A stretch of 64,000 nt of DNA from JAQBDA01 sp963709875 (GCA_963709875.1 CAVPYB010000012.1:1-64000), one strand, 5' to 3'. Shown: positions 54,819-62,749, numbered from the stretch's first letter. A program made the numbers and translations. The notes: a model not told the origin generated them from the letters alone.

Positions 54819-54908
54819 TCAACAGGCCCACTCCAACAAGGCAAATGCCGCACCAACGCTATCAGCGCTGAAGCGAAGCCGAGTGATGTCGATGATCCCG
54901 TAAACCAT
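54819..54908 (-). CDS. Putative 29-residue leader peptide
   Basis: A short open frame in the leader of the exporter operon. Its ATG at 54908 is preceded by AAAGGAC about nine bases upstream. It encodes a peptide starting MVYGIIDITR and ending ALLEWAC, and stops at TGA 30 bases before arm 1 of the attenuator. The position between promoter and terminator is that of a classical leader peptide. There is no run of identical amino-acid codons to suggest an amino-acid sensor; one Trp and one Cys precede the stop. The distance to arm 1 is longer than a stalled ribosome's footprint, so how translation would control pairing is unclear. Confidence 0.5.
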   Translation of the reverse strand: MVYGIIDITRLRFSADSVGAAFALLEWAC

Positions 54909-54954
54909 AATTCGCCTGTCCTTTCTTGATTAGAGTCTCATTAAGAGCGTAGCC

Positions 54955-54984
54955 AGTTTACCACGCTCAAATGGGGCATGTCAA
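54955..54984 (-). promoter_or_regulatory. Promoter of the ABC exporter operon
   Basis: On the minus strand TTGACA (54984-54979), an 18-base spacer, and TAAACT (54960-54955). The predicted transcript begins near 54948, about 40 bases before the leader peptide. Confidence 0.65.
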
Positions 54985-55028
54985 GGGCCTTAGAGGGTGA
55001 TCGCTACCTGGTCAAGTGGCCTATATTT

Positions 55029-56069
55029 TCATCTCGTCATGGTATAGCTGTCGATGACTTGCCCTTGACGGTTAATGAACTGGAAGACGATCTGGCTCTC
55101 GGTAGCCTCGACCAGCATAGCGCCATAATCGTCGTTGTAGCGTACCTGGCTGCCTTGTTCGATAATCACGAACTGGTAGATCGCCCCGCCTCCCAGACCG
55201 TTGACGAAATAAGGCAAGCCACCCACCAGCAGGCGCTCGTAGGTGTGGTCGTGCCCGGAGAGGACTGCCGAGGCACCCCATTCCTGGTAAGGCCAGCGCG
55301 TCCACTCCACCGGACCATGCAGCCCGGAGGAATAGGGCGGGTGGTGCATGTAAACGATCTTCCAGGGGGCATTGGAACCTGCCAGCGCGTTCTGCAGCCA
55401 GACGCCCTGAGGAGAGCCGGCTGCCACACCATCCGGCTCCCGGGAATCGCTGTCCAGGGCGAAGAAGTGCACCGGTCCCCAGGTGAAATCGTAATAGCGC
55501 TCATTCCCGGGCAGGCTGAAATAGTCCAGGTAGGGTTGGGCGCCGGGGGAATCCCAGTCGTGGTTTCCCAGGCTGGGGAAGAAGCGGTTCGTATCCGCAC
55601 CTTCGCCGTAGCTGCCCAGGTAGGGGAAGATATAGGCGTGGTAGAACTGCCCGATATGGGCGTCGATGGTCTGCGCCGACCCGGAGGGGTAGTTGTTATC
55701 GCCGGTGGTGATGATGAACTCCGGTCCCCAGGAGGCGACCAGGCTGGCCACATCGGCCTCGGCTGTTTCTCCGCTGCCGTAGTCGCCGATCACGGCAAAA
55801 CGCAGCGGCGGCTCGGTGGTGGCAGTGGGAGTGGCGGGTGGCGCCTGGGTGGGCGTCGGAGCGGAAGTGCTTCCCGCCTGCTTGCCGATCAGCGGCAGCG
55901 CTATCGGGGTCCCGGCGACGGTCGCCACGGGCTGGGAAGCAGCCGGGAGGGCGGCCGGGTTCTGGGTCTGCTCGGCTGCCAGGTCCGACGGGCGGGTTGT
56001 CGGCCCGCAGGCGCTCAGCAGCAGGAGCACCAGAATGGCCAGGATGAATAGGTTTCTCAGCTTGTGCAT
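55029..56069 (-). CDS. Secreted purple-acid-type metallophosphoesterase lipoprotein
   Basis: A 346-residue exported phosphatase. The lipobox is LLLLSAC, then a Pro/Thr/Ala linker of about 70 residues. The catalytic domain shows the metal series in order: FAVIGDYGSGETAEADV, ITTGDNNYPSGSAQ, FPSLGNHDWDSPG, KIVYMHHPPYSSGLHG and AVLSGHDHTYERLLVGG. This matches the tartrate-resistant acid phosphatase/alkaline phosphatase-like branch of calcineurin phosphoesterases. It lies 7 bases after the sugar-dehydrogenase-like gene; its ribosome site is weak. Likely releases phosphate outside the cell. Confidence 0.9.
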   Translation of the reverse strand: MHKLRNLFILAILVLLLLSACGPTTRPSDLAAEQTQNPAALPAASQPVATVAGTPIALPLIGKQAGSTSAPTPTQAPPATPTATTEPPLRFAVIGDYGSGETAEADVASLVASWGPEFIITTGDNNYPSGSAQTIDAHIGQFYHAYIFPYLGSYGEGADTNRFFPSLGNHDWDSPGAQPYLDYFSLPGNERYYDFTWGPVHFFALDSDSREPDGVAAGSPQGVWLQNALAGSNAPWKIVYMHHPPYSSGLHGPVEWTRWPYQEWGASAVLSGHDHTYERLLVGGLPYFVNGLGGGAIYQFVIIEQGSQVRYNDDYGAMLVEATESQIVFQFINRQGQVIDSYTMTR

Positions 56070-56076
56070 TGCTACC

Positions 56077-57390
56077 CTACCTCGGACTCAAGCTGTACAG
56101 AGTCCCGAAATAATCCACCATGTACACCTCACCTGCCTCATCTACGCCGAAGGAGGTGATCGGCGAGCCTATTTCGAAGAGCGCAGCATTCAGCCAGCTG
56201 CCATCCGGGCTGCGAAGCAAACCCCATATACGACCGGTGCAGTAATCGCCGTAGAGATACACCCCCTGCCAGGCGGGAAGCTCAGTCCCCCGGTAAACCA
56301 CACCCCCGGTGACCGAACAGCCCTGGTCGCGGCCGTACTCGGCTACAGGATCGATCAAAACAGCATCTGCGGGAGGGATGCCCTGGTAGCGATGCGCACC
56401 CTCGCGGTAGTTCCAGCCGAAATTTGCGCCTGGAGGGCTGCCTGCGGGCAGGAAATCGATCTCCTCCCAGTCGTTCTGACCCACATCGGCGATGTACAGG
56501 TCGCCGGTATGGCTGTCGAAGGCGATGCGCCAGGGGTTGCGCAGGCCGTAAGCCCATATCTCCCCCAGCCCGCCGGCGGCGGCAAACGGGTTGTCGGGCG
56601 GGACGGCATACGGGTCACCCCCATCGACATCGATGCGCAGCAGCTTGCCGAGCAGAGTGTCCGTCGATTGTCCGCTGCCCAGCGGGTCGCCGCCCGAGCC
56701 GCCATCGCCCAGTCCCAGGTATAGGTAGCCATCCGGACCGAATACCACCGCCCCGCCGTTATGGTTGCGGTAAGGCTGCTGGATGTAGAGCAGGCGCTGC
56801 TCGCTGGCAGAGTCGGCGCGGTCCGGATCATCCGGCGAGACCTGAAAGCGGGCGATCACCGTATTGCCATCCGGATCGGTGTAGTTGGTGTAGAAGTAGC
56901 CGTTTGCCGCGTAGCGCGGGTGGAATGCCAGCCCCAGCAGGCCGCGCTCTCCGCAGCATCCCACCTGCGAGCGGATATCCAGAAAGGCACTCTCCAGCAA
57001 ACTGCCATCCTTCAAGATGCGTATCAGACCAGCCTGTTCCAGGATGAACAGCCTGTCCGACCCGTCACCGGCGTTGGCAATCCCTACCGGCGAGAACAAG
57101 CCACTAGCGACAGCTTCCCAGACGGCAGCGCTGGCATCCGGCAGGTCGCTGTTCACCGGCGGGGTGGGTGTCTCCGGTTGGGTGAGTACTGGCGTTGGGG
57201 TCGATACCGGTGTGTCCACACCCGTTGGAGTGTGGGTTGGCAGGACGGTCTCGGTTGGCTTCAGGGTGGTGGATGGAAATGGACTGGACGCAGCCGTGGA
57301 GGAGGGCAGTTCAGGTGGTGGTTCTGGAGTCGGTGTGCTGCATGCAGCACAGAGCACAGCACATAGCAAGAATAGCAAGAGCCAGCGCAT
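56077..57390 (-). CDS. PQQ-dependent sugar dehydrogenase-like lipoprotein
   Basis: A 437-residue exported beta-propeller protein of the glucose/sorbosone dehydrogenase family. The lipobox is AVLCAAC, then a Pro/Thr linker of about 70 residues. The propeller has IRSQVGCCGERGLLGLAFHP, RNHNGGAVVFGPDGYLYLGL, GDGGSGGDP, LRNPWRIAFDSHTGDLYIAD and VGQNDWEEIDFLP, including the conserved His/Asp/Arg positions of the soluble glucose dehydrogenase family. No PQQ-synthesis genes lie in the window. It probably oxidises sugars extracellularly or merely shares the fold. Cotranscribed with the phosphoesterase. Confidence 0.9.
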   Translation of the reverse strand: MRWLLLFLLCAVLCAACSTPTPEPPPELPSSTAASSPFPSTTLKPTETVLPTHTPTGVDTPVSTPTPVLTQPETPTPPVNSDLPDASAAVWEAVASGLFSPVGIANAGDGSDRLFILEQAGLIRILKDGSLLESAFLDIRSQVGCCGERGLLGLAFHPRYAANGYFYTNYTDPDGNTVIARFQVSPDDPDRADSASEQRLLYIQQPYRNHNGGAVVFGPDGYLYLGLGDGGSGGDPLGSGQSTDTLLGKLLRIDVDGGDPYAVPPDNPFAAAGGLGEIWAYGLRNPWRIAFDSHTGDLYIADVGQNDWEEIDFLPAGSPPGANFGWNYREGAHRYQGIPPADAVLIDPVAEYGRDQGCSVTGGVVYRGTELPAWQGVYLYGDYCTGRIWGLLRSPDGSWLNAALFEIGSPITSFGVDEAGEVYMVDYFGTLYSLSPR

Positions 57391-57396
57391 TCCGGA

Positions 57397-57768
57397 TCAT
57401 TCCTCTACCCGGTATTCCGCGTCAACTACATCGTCATCGTCGATTGTGTCGTGACCCCCAACAGGGTCACGCCATTGGCTGTCTACAATCCCGGTCAGCG
57501 CTTCCATATGCTCTTGGACGACATCCGGCGGGCAGAGCTCGACAAATGCGAAAGTGCCCAACCAGATCACGACCGCGTCGTCGATCGGACCGGGAACGAT
57601 ATCGGGGATGACGAAATAAACCAGCGACCCGATGGGCAGCAGCTTGACCAAAGGGCTGACCCGCCGGTCTGACATCAAGCGAAAGATCAGCTTGAAGCGT
57701 ACCGAAAGGTCTTGAAAAAAGCCGCCCCTATCGGCAGGGGATATGGAACGCTTGTCCTTCGCAGACAT
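57397..57768 (-). CDS. DUF1232 (YkvA-like) membrane protein
   Basis: A 123-residue protein with the DUF1232 core: RLMSDRRVSPLVKLLPIGSL then VYFVIPDIVPGPIDDAVVIW, where PDIVPGPIDD is the family's characteristic PDxxPxxxDD motif between two hydrophobic helices. The C-terminal tail is acidic (TIDDDDVVDAEYRVEE). GGAGG lies 5 bases before the ATG, and a TATAAT box lies on the minus strand near 57788-57793. Function unknown. It ends 6 bases before the sugar-dehydrogenase-like gene. Confidence 0.88.
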   Translation of the reverse strand: MSAKDKRSISPADRGGFFQDLSVRFKLIFRLMSDRRVSPLVKLLPIGSLVYFVIPDIVPGPIDDAVVIWLGTFAFVELCPPDVVQEHMEALTGIVDSQWRDPVGGHDTIDDDDVVDAEYRVEE

Positions 57769-57830
57769 AACTACCTCCGAATGGAGGCATTATACTACAA
57801 CGACGCTGCGCGTGATGGCAGCAGGCGCGC

Positions 57831-57853
57831 AAAAAGTGACGAAACACTTCGTC
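57831..57853 (-). terminator. Terminator of the infC-rpmI-rplT operon
   Basis: On the minus strand GACGAA/TTCGTC form a 6-bp stem with a 4-base loop, followed by ACTTTTTG, 28 bases after the rplT stop. Confidence 0.65.
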
Positions 57854-57880
57854 CCGGGTCAGCAGAGGGCAGCTTAGCTA

Positions 57881-58231
57881 TTAACCAGCCTGGGCTTTAG
57901 CGACGACTGCAGTAAACGCCTGCGGGTCCCGAACAGCCAGGTCTGCCAGCATCTTGCGGTTGATGGTGATCCCGGCAACCTTCAGGTCGTGGATCAGCCG
58001 GCTGTAAGTGGTGCCGTTCTGGCGGGAGGCAGCGTTGATGCGTGCGATCCATAAGCGGCGCAGATCGCGCTTACGGACACGCCTGTCGCGATAGGAATAC
58101 CAGAGGCTTTTCAGCATGGCTTCGTTCGCCCGGCGGAACAGGCGCGAACGGGTGCCGAATTGGCCTTTAGTGATTTTTAGTATTTTTTTGTGGTGCTGGC
58201 GGCGATATGGGCCAGTCTTTACTCGTGCCAT
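57881..58231 (-). CDS. rplT: 50S ribosomal protein L20
   Basis: An intact 116-residue L20, needed early in 50S assembly. It reads MARVKTGPYRRQHHKKILKI, TKGQFGTRSRLFRRANEAML, SYRDRRVRKRDLRRLWIARI and NAASRQNGTTYSRLIHDLKV, the full family pattern. The gap of about 125 bases from rpmI is longer than usual and can form short hairpins, possibly a site for feedback control, though no known L20 leader was identified. Confidence 0.98.
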   Translation of the reverse strand: MARVKTGPYRRQHHKKILKITKGQFGTRSRLFRRANEAMLKSLWYSYRDRRVRKRDLRRLWIARINAASRQNGTTYSRLIHDLKVAGITINRKMLADLAVRDPQAFTAVVAKAQAG

Positions 58232-58356
58232 AAAATTCTCTCCTGCGTACCACTGGGCGCCGGTAGAACGCTCTGCCTACCTGTTGCAAGCACCCAACAG
58301 CCGCAACTAATCGGTGTGCTGATCAGTAATCTGATCTCCTCAGTACAACAAACCGT

Positions 58357-58584
58357 TTAATCGATGTAGGGAGCAAGCCGCTTGACGCGCTTGACAATCC
58401 CGCGACCCTTGACAGGTATCATCTCATCGAACAAGCGCTTGGTGCGCTTGGACGTGCGGCGGCGCAGGTGGCTCTTGCCGCCCTTCGTACGCACCAGTTT
58501 GCCCGAACCCGTCAGGCGGAAGCGCTTGGCTGTCGCCTTATGGGTTTTCATCTTGTACTTACCAGTTGTTTTCTTGCGCGGCAC
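58357..58584 (-). CDS. rpmI: 50S ribosomal protein L35
   Basis: A 75-residue basic protein: KMKTHKATAKRFRLTGSGKL, RRRTSKRTKRLFDEMIPVKG. I chose the GTG at 58584 (reads PRKKTTGKYKMKTHK...), since AGAGGAG lies seven bases upstream; an in-frame opening to 58641 lacks such a site. It lies 112 bases after infC in the standard infC-rpmI-rplT order. Confidence 0.95.
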   Translation of the reverse strand: MPRKKTTGKYKMKTHKATAKRFRLTGSGKLVRTKGGKSHLRRRTSKRTKRLFDEMIPVKGRGIVKRVKRLAPYID

Positions 58585-58696
58585 TATCGTACTCCTCTCA
58601 CATAAAATACCGCGGCGTATAGGCGTCGAGCGTATGCCCATACGACCCGCGGAGTCTAACCTAACTGAACGAATACCGGATTACAGTGCGAACTTC

Positions 58697-59221
58697 TTAA
58701 GGCTTCTTCGTTTTACCCGGAGCCAGGATCATCAGCATGGTCCTGCCTTCCAGCGCTGGCGCCTGTTCCACCACAGACAGATCAGAAAGGTCTTCGGCGA
58801 TCTTTTTCAGATCGTTCAGGGCGATCTCCGGGTAGGTGATTTCCCGTCCCCGGAAGCGGATGCGCACTTTGACTTTCATCCCGGATTCCAGCCAGCGGCG
58901 GGCGTCGCGCACTTTCAGATCGCGGTGGTGTTCGTTGGTTTTCGGGCGAAGACGGATCTCTTTGACTTCGATTTTCGTCTGCGCCTTGCGTGCCTCCCGC
59001 TCCTTCTTTGCCCGCTCATAGATAAACTTACCAAAATCCATAATCCGGCAAACCGGTGGGTCAGCACCTGGGGCAACTTCAACCAGGTCCAGCTCCGCTT
59101 CTCTCGCAATCCTCTGTGCTTCCTGGATCGATACCACCCCGAGATTCTCACCCTCAGGACCGATCAGCCGCACCTCAGGCGAACGAATGGTCTCATTTAC
59201 ACGGTAATCTATTGTGCTGAT
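58697..59221 (-). CDS. infC: Translation initiation factor IF-3, apparent ATC start
   Basis: A 174-residue IF-3, which keeps 30S subunits free and checks start codons. The family text DYRVNETIRSPEVRLIGPEG and PPVCRIMDFGKFIYERAKKE, then IRLRPKTNEHHRDLKVRDAR and VRIRFRGREITYPEIAL, is complete. The conserved YRVNETI lies upstream of the first ordinary start (GTG at 59173). No ATG, GTG or TTG exists between it and the ribosome site, but GAAGGAG is exactly six bases before an in-frame ATC at 59221. Rare starts (AUU in E. coli, AUC reported in Myxococcus) are known for infC and allow self-control. It has its own promoter. Confidence 0.95.
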   Translation of the reverse strand: MSTIDYRVNETIRSPEVRLIGPEGENLGVVSIQEAQRIAREAELDLVEVAPGADPPVCRIMDFGKFIYERAKKEREARKAQTKIEVKEIRLRPKTNEHHRDLKVRDARRWLESGMKVKVRIRFRGREITYPEIALNDLKKIAEDLSDLSVVEQAPALEGRTMLMILAPGKTKKP

Positions 59222-59274
59222 ATGGCACTCCTTCTAAATCCGGTTATCCGCACTGGCGCTTTTCCAGTCCTGGC

Positions 59275-59304
59275 ATGATACCATAGTTGCGCCTGAATCG
59301 TCAA
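59275..59304 (-). promoter_or_regulatory. Promoter of the infC-rpmI-rplT operon
   Basis: On the minus strand TTGACG (59304-59299), an 18-base spacer, and TATCAT (59280-59275), placing the start about 47 bases before the infC start. Confidence 0.65.
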
Positions 59305-59379
59305 CCAAACGAAACGGCGGATCTGACTCTGAGCGGCTGGTCAAATCCTCCGGCTAGCAGTAAATTTCACGCCGGCCTA

Positions 59380-61170
59380 TCAATCACCGGCAGCATAGTC
59401 CTGCTGATAGCGCTCCAGCAGGGCTTCAACGGTCATCGCTCCGGGGTTCTCGCCCGAGCGGAGGCGCAGCGCCACCATGCCCTGCTCCTGCTCCCGGTCG
59501 CCAACCACCAGCATATAGGGGATCTTCTGGTTCTGCGCATCGCGTATCTTGGCGTTCATGCGCTCGCCGCGCTCATCCACCTGGACCCGCATCCCGGCGG
59601 CTTCGAGCTCACCGGCAACCTGGCGGGCATAGGGGATGTGGCGGTCGGCGATGGGGATCATCATCGCCTGGACCGGCGCCAGCCATACCGGGAAAGCACC
59701 GGCGAAATGCTCGATCAAGACGCCCATGAAGCGCTCCATCGAACCCAGCAGCGCCCTGTGAATCATGTAAGGGCGGTGCTCCTGCCCATCCTCTCCGATG
59801 AAGTTGAGGTCGAAGCTCTCCGGAAGGTTGAAATCGAACTGGATCGTGCTCAGCTGCCATTCACGTCCCAGGGCATCGCGTACTTTGATATCGATCTTCG
59901 GACCGTAAAAGGTGGCCTCCCCTTCATCGATCTGGTACGGAATGGCAGCCCGGTCCAGCGCTTCGCGCAGCGCCTCTGTGGGAGCTTCCCAATCACTGGG
60001 GGAACCGGCAGCCTTTTCCTGATTGCGCGTGGAGAGATAGGCCTGGAATTCCTTGAACCCGAAGGCGCGCAGGATGTTCAGGCTGAAGTGCAGCACTTCG
60101 TCGATCTCTTCCGGCATCTGGTCCGGGCGGCAGAACAGGTGCGCATCATCCTGTGTGAAGCCACGCACGCGCAGCAGACCGTGCAGCACGCCGCTGCGCT
60201 CGTAGCGGTAAACCGTCCCCCACTCGGCGAAGCGCAGCGGCAGGTCGCGGTAGGAACGGATGCGGCTTTTGTAGATCTGCACGTGGAAGGGACAGTTCAT
60301 CGGTTTCAGATAGTAGCGCTGCCCTTCGATATCCAGGGGGGCATACATGTTCTCTTGATACCAGTCCAGGTGACCGCTGGTCTCCCACAAGTTCGCCTTA
60401 CCGATATGAGGCGAGTAAACGAACTCATAACCGCCCTTTTCGTGCTCTGCGCGGCAGTAATCCTCTGCCAGCTTACGCACCATGCCGCCCTTTGGGTGCC
60501 AAAGGATCAGCCCGGGACCGACTTCCTCGCTAACGCTGAACAGATCCAGCTCGCGTCCCAGCCGGCGGTGATCGCGGCGCCTGGCTTCTTCCAGCCGCCA
60601 CAGGTATTCTTCCAACTCCTGCGAATTGTGCCAGGCTGTGCCGTACACACGCTGCAGCATCGGTTTGTTCTCGTCGCCGCGCCAGTACGCCCCGGCAGTG
60701 TGCAGCAGCTTAACTGCATCCGGGTTGATCTGAGCGGTATTCTCAACGTGCGGCCCGCGGCAAAGGTCTACGAAGGTATCGTGCTTGTAGATGGAGATCT
60801 CCGGCACCTCGTCCAACGGCTCGCCGTACTCATCGAAGCCGCCCTGCTCGAGACCGTCGATCAATTCGATCTTGTAAGGCTGGTCTTTGAAGATCTGGCG
60901 CGCCGCCTCCGCCGAGACCACCTGTTTCTCGAAGACATGCCCTCCGGTAGCGATCTGGCGCATGCGTTTTTCGATCACCTCCAGATCATCTGGCGTGAGC
61001 GAGCGCGGCAGGTCGAAGTCATAATAAAAGCCATCCTCGATCGGCGGACCGATTGTGTACTTCCCGTCTGGGAACATCTCCAGCACCGCCTGTGCCATCA
61101 CATGGGCAGCCGAATGGCGGATGCGGTAGAGATCGCTGTCCTCATATCGCTGCGGTATATTCTCAGCCAT
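59380..61170 (-). CDS. thrS: Threonyl-tRNA synthetase lacking the TGS domain
   Basis: An intact 596-residue class II synthetase. The ~60-residue N-terminal TGS domain is absent: the chain opens directly into the editing domain with SDLYRIRHSAAHVMAQAVLE, TIGPPIEDGFYYDFDLP and VDLCRGPHVENTAQINPDAV. The catalytic core has motif 2 region AEWGTVYRYERSGVLHGLLR, RGFTQDDAHLFCRPDQM, motif 3 region RPYMIHRALLGSMERFMGVL and EHFAGAFPVWLAPVQAMMIP. The anticodon-binding domain closes with LVVGDREQEQGMVALR. The ATG at 61170 has AGGAGG five bases upstream. A T-box leader precedes it. Confidence 0.97.
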   Translation of the reverse strand: MAENIPQRYEDSDLYRIRHSAAHVMAQAVLEMFPDGKYTIGPPIEDGFYYDFDLPRSLTPDDLEVIEKRMRQIATGGHVFEKQVVSAEAARQIFKDQPYKIELIDGLEQGGFDEYGEPLDEVPEISIYKHDTFVDLCRGPHVENTAQINPDAVKLLHTAGAYWRGDENKPMLQRVYGTAWHNSQELEEYLWRLEEARRRDHRRLGRELDLFSVSEEVGPGLILWHPKGGMVRKLAEDYCRAEHEKGGYEFVYSPHIGKANLWETSGHLDWYQENMYAPLDIEGQRYYLKPMNCPFHVQIYKSRIRSYRDLPLRFAEWGTVYRYERSGVLHGLLRVRGFTQDDAHLFCRPDQMPEEIDEVLHFSLNILRAFGFKEFQAYLSTRNQEKAAGSPSDWEAPTEALREALDRAAIPYQIDEGEATFYGPKIDIKVRDALGREWQLSTIQFDFNLPESFDLNFIGEDGQEHRPYMIHRALLGSMERFMGVLIEHFAGAFPVWLAPVQAMMIPIADRHIPYARQVAGELEAAGMRVQVDERGERMNAKIRDAQNQKIPYMLVVGDREQEQGMVALRLRSGENPGAMTVEALLERYQQDYAAGD

Positions 61171-61193
61171 GTCTTCCTCCTGTTGTCGCACGA

Positions 61194-61485
61194 CAAAATA
61201 AAAGCTCTCGCCCACTGGGGCGAGAGCAACTCTCACGCGGTTCCACCCAGATCGACCGGCACACTGCCGGCCATCTCTGCTGTCTGGCATTAACTGCCAG
61301 AACCCGACCGGTAACGAGGTCAGCCGTTCACCTTAGTAGGTCCAAGATTGGACCGTTAGGGGTTACGCTCGCGGGTGGTTTTCGCCGTCCAACTGCCTGA
61401 GGAGACTTCCAATCCATGGTCTCCTCTCCCTGGAGGTGCCGGTTCCGGCTACTCGTCCCGGTCCTTGCGTGTGTTATCCAAAGCG
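61194..61485 (-). ncRNA. T-box riboswitch controlling thrS
   Basis: The leader contains the T-box sequence TGGGTGGAACCGCG on the minus strand (61249-61236) and, just downstream, a 10-bp terminator stem GCTCTCGCCC/GGGCGAGAGC (61204-61213 with 61218-61227) followed by TTTTATTTTG. Upstream are the AGTA motif of stem I (GGGACGAGTAG, near 61450) and long stems. AAAACCACC near 61373-61382 places a threonine ACC codon in the likely specifier position. It would let uncharged tRNA-Thr prevent termination and raise thrS expression. Confidence 0.9.
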
Positions 61486-61491
61486 GAGTTA

Positions 61492-61520
61492 ACTATAACG
61501 GGTTTTGCTTAAATCCGCAA
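61492..61520 (-). promoter_or_regulatory. Promoter of the T-box-thrS transcript
   Basis: On the minus strand TTGCGG (61520-61515), a 17-base spacer, and TATAGT (61497-61492). It begins 2 bases after the stop of the upstream gene. Confidence 0.6.
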
Positions 61521-61521
61521 G

Positions 61522-62040
61522 TCAGGCTTTTTTCTTCTTGGATTTCTTCTTACCTTTGTCCGACTTCTTGACCTTCTTCTTGCCTTTCTTGCCCTTATCC
61601 TTTTTCCCTTTGCCCATCTTTTCCTCGCCTTTCTCCCCTTTATCCTTCTTGGTCTTCTTCTTATCAGTTTTTGCCTTTGCAGCCACCTTGGCATCCGCTG
61701 CGCCTGCCTCGGTATCGCTGCTCACTACGACTGCCGAAGAGCTCTCCTGCAAGGGCTGTACCTCCACCAGGAGGTCTTGTGGGAAGATCGCCATGCGGTT
61801 GTGGCGGAATTTTCCCAGCCAATACCTGACCTGCCCGGGACTTAACCCCGCCAGCTGGGCGGCATCCTTCTGAGTCTCACCCTGGTCAAGCGCTAGCAAA
61901 ACCTGAGCCCGCTGGCTGTGCGGTGGCTCTCCTGCCGCCAACCGCGCACATTGTGCCCGTTCCTGAGCATCCAGCAGCCTGACGGATTGTGTTTGGACAA
62001 ATTCCTTGTTCTCAACAAGCTCTTTGGTTGGATCAGCCAT
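61522..62040 (-). CDS. Helix-turn-helix protein with a lysine-rich tail
   Basis: A 172-residue two-part protein. Residues ~35-85 form a homeodomain-like helix-turn-helix (RAQVLLALDQGETQKDAAQL with AGLSPGQVRYWLGKF), the kind found in transposase-like and regulatory proteins. Residues ~115-172 are almost wholly Lys, Gly, Glu, Asp and Ser (KKDKGEKGEEKMGKGKKDKG), resembling a histone H1-like DNA-compacting tail. The start at 62040 follows AAAGGA at a distance of ten bases. It may be a nucleoid protein or a regulator whose tail binds DNA non-specifically. The thrS promoter starts right after its stop. Confidence 0.75.
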   Translation of the reverse strand: MADPTKELVENKEFVQTQSVRLLDAQERAQCARLAAGEPPHSQRAQVLLALDQGETQKDAAQLAGLSPGQVRYWLGKFRHNRMAIFPQDLLVEVQPLQESSSAVVVSSDTEAGAADAKVAAKAKTDKKKTKKDKGEKGEEKMGKGKKDKGKKGKKKVKKSDKGKKKSKKKKA

Positions 62041-62170
62041 CTCGTAAATATCCTTTCTTGCAGTCAACGCGTATTCCAAAGCCCTTATCCAGGTCTTTAG
62101 AATATTGTACCTGACACCTCAAATCCTGATTCCTGTTTATATCGAGACCAGTATTGCTAGCAGGCCCGAC

Positions 62171-62737
62171 CTATCCGTCTGCAGTATCGTGAACAACCGG
62201 TTCCAACTCGTATTTTGAATGGCGCTGTTCCTCTTCGGCACTGACTTCTATGTTCAGCTTGACCGACCAGGAGCGCAAACCGACAAACAGCCCCAAGGCA
62301 GCGATCGGTAAGGCTATACCGGCACCATATTGAAGCAAATCCTCCGTTCCCCCCACGAAGACAGACCCCATGAAATGGACTGCCAACACAACCACCGTCA
62401 CGCCGATCAGATTGGTCTCCAACTCTTCAGTGTTATCGATCTTCAGCCAGTTGGGGAACTCAATCTCGTGGACGAACAGCTGGTAGAGACCCATGGCCGT
62501 AATATACAGCACAGTCCCCACCAGGAAGGTATGTACGTATTCTACTACTTCGAAGATCACAAGGGATCTCTCAATTACCTCAGACCCATGAGCTAGTCCA
62601 AGCCCGGCGAGGAGCACCTCAATCAGCAGCTGGATCAGGCCAATGCCTCCGAAAACGAAAAAGAAGCATGCAGCGAGAGCCAAACCTATAATAGGTATGA
62701 TCACCAGATATCTTGTACGTGCCAATATACGCTCCAT
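62171..62737 (-). CDS. YqhA-like (UPF0114) membrane protein
   Basis: A 188-residue protein with four membrane segments: LVIIPIIGLALAACFFFVFG, VVEYVHTFLVGTVLYITAMG, LIGVTVVVLAVHFMGSVFVG and ALPIAALGLFVGLRSW. The N-terminal ERILARTRYLVIIP and the HEIEFPNWLKIDN loop are typical of the family. Function unknown. GGAGG lies four bases before the ATG. It follows the SpoIIAA-like gene by 12 bases. Confidence 0.8.
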   Translation of the reverse strand: MERILARTRYLVIIPIIGLALAACFFFVFGGIGLIQLLIEVLLAGLGLAHGSEVIERSLVIFEVVEYVHTFLVGTVLYITAMGLYQLFVHEIEFPNWLKIDNTEELETNLIGVTVVVLAVHFMGSVFVGGTEDLLQYGAGIALPIAALGLFVGLRSWSVKLNIEVSAEEEQRHSKYELEPVVHDTADG

Positions 62738-62749
62738 CTCGCCTCCTGA

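Noticed and set aside
59287..61293. Plus-strand open frame of 668 codons
   Set aside because: It lies wholly opposite the unmistakable thrS gene and its leader, has no ribosome site and no family text; an antisense shadow of a GC-rich gene.
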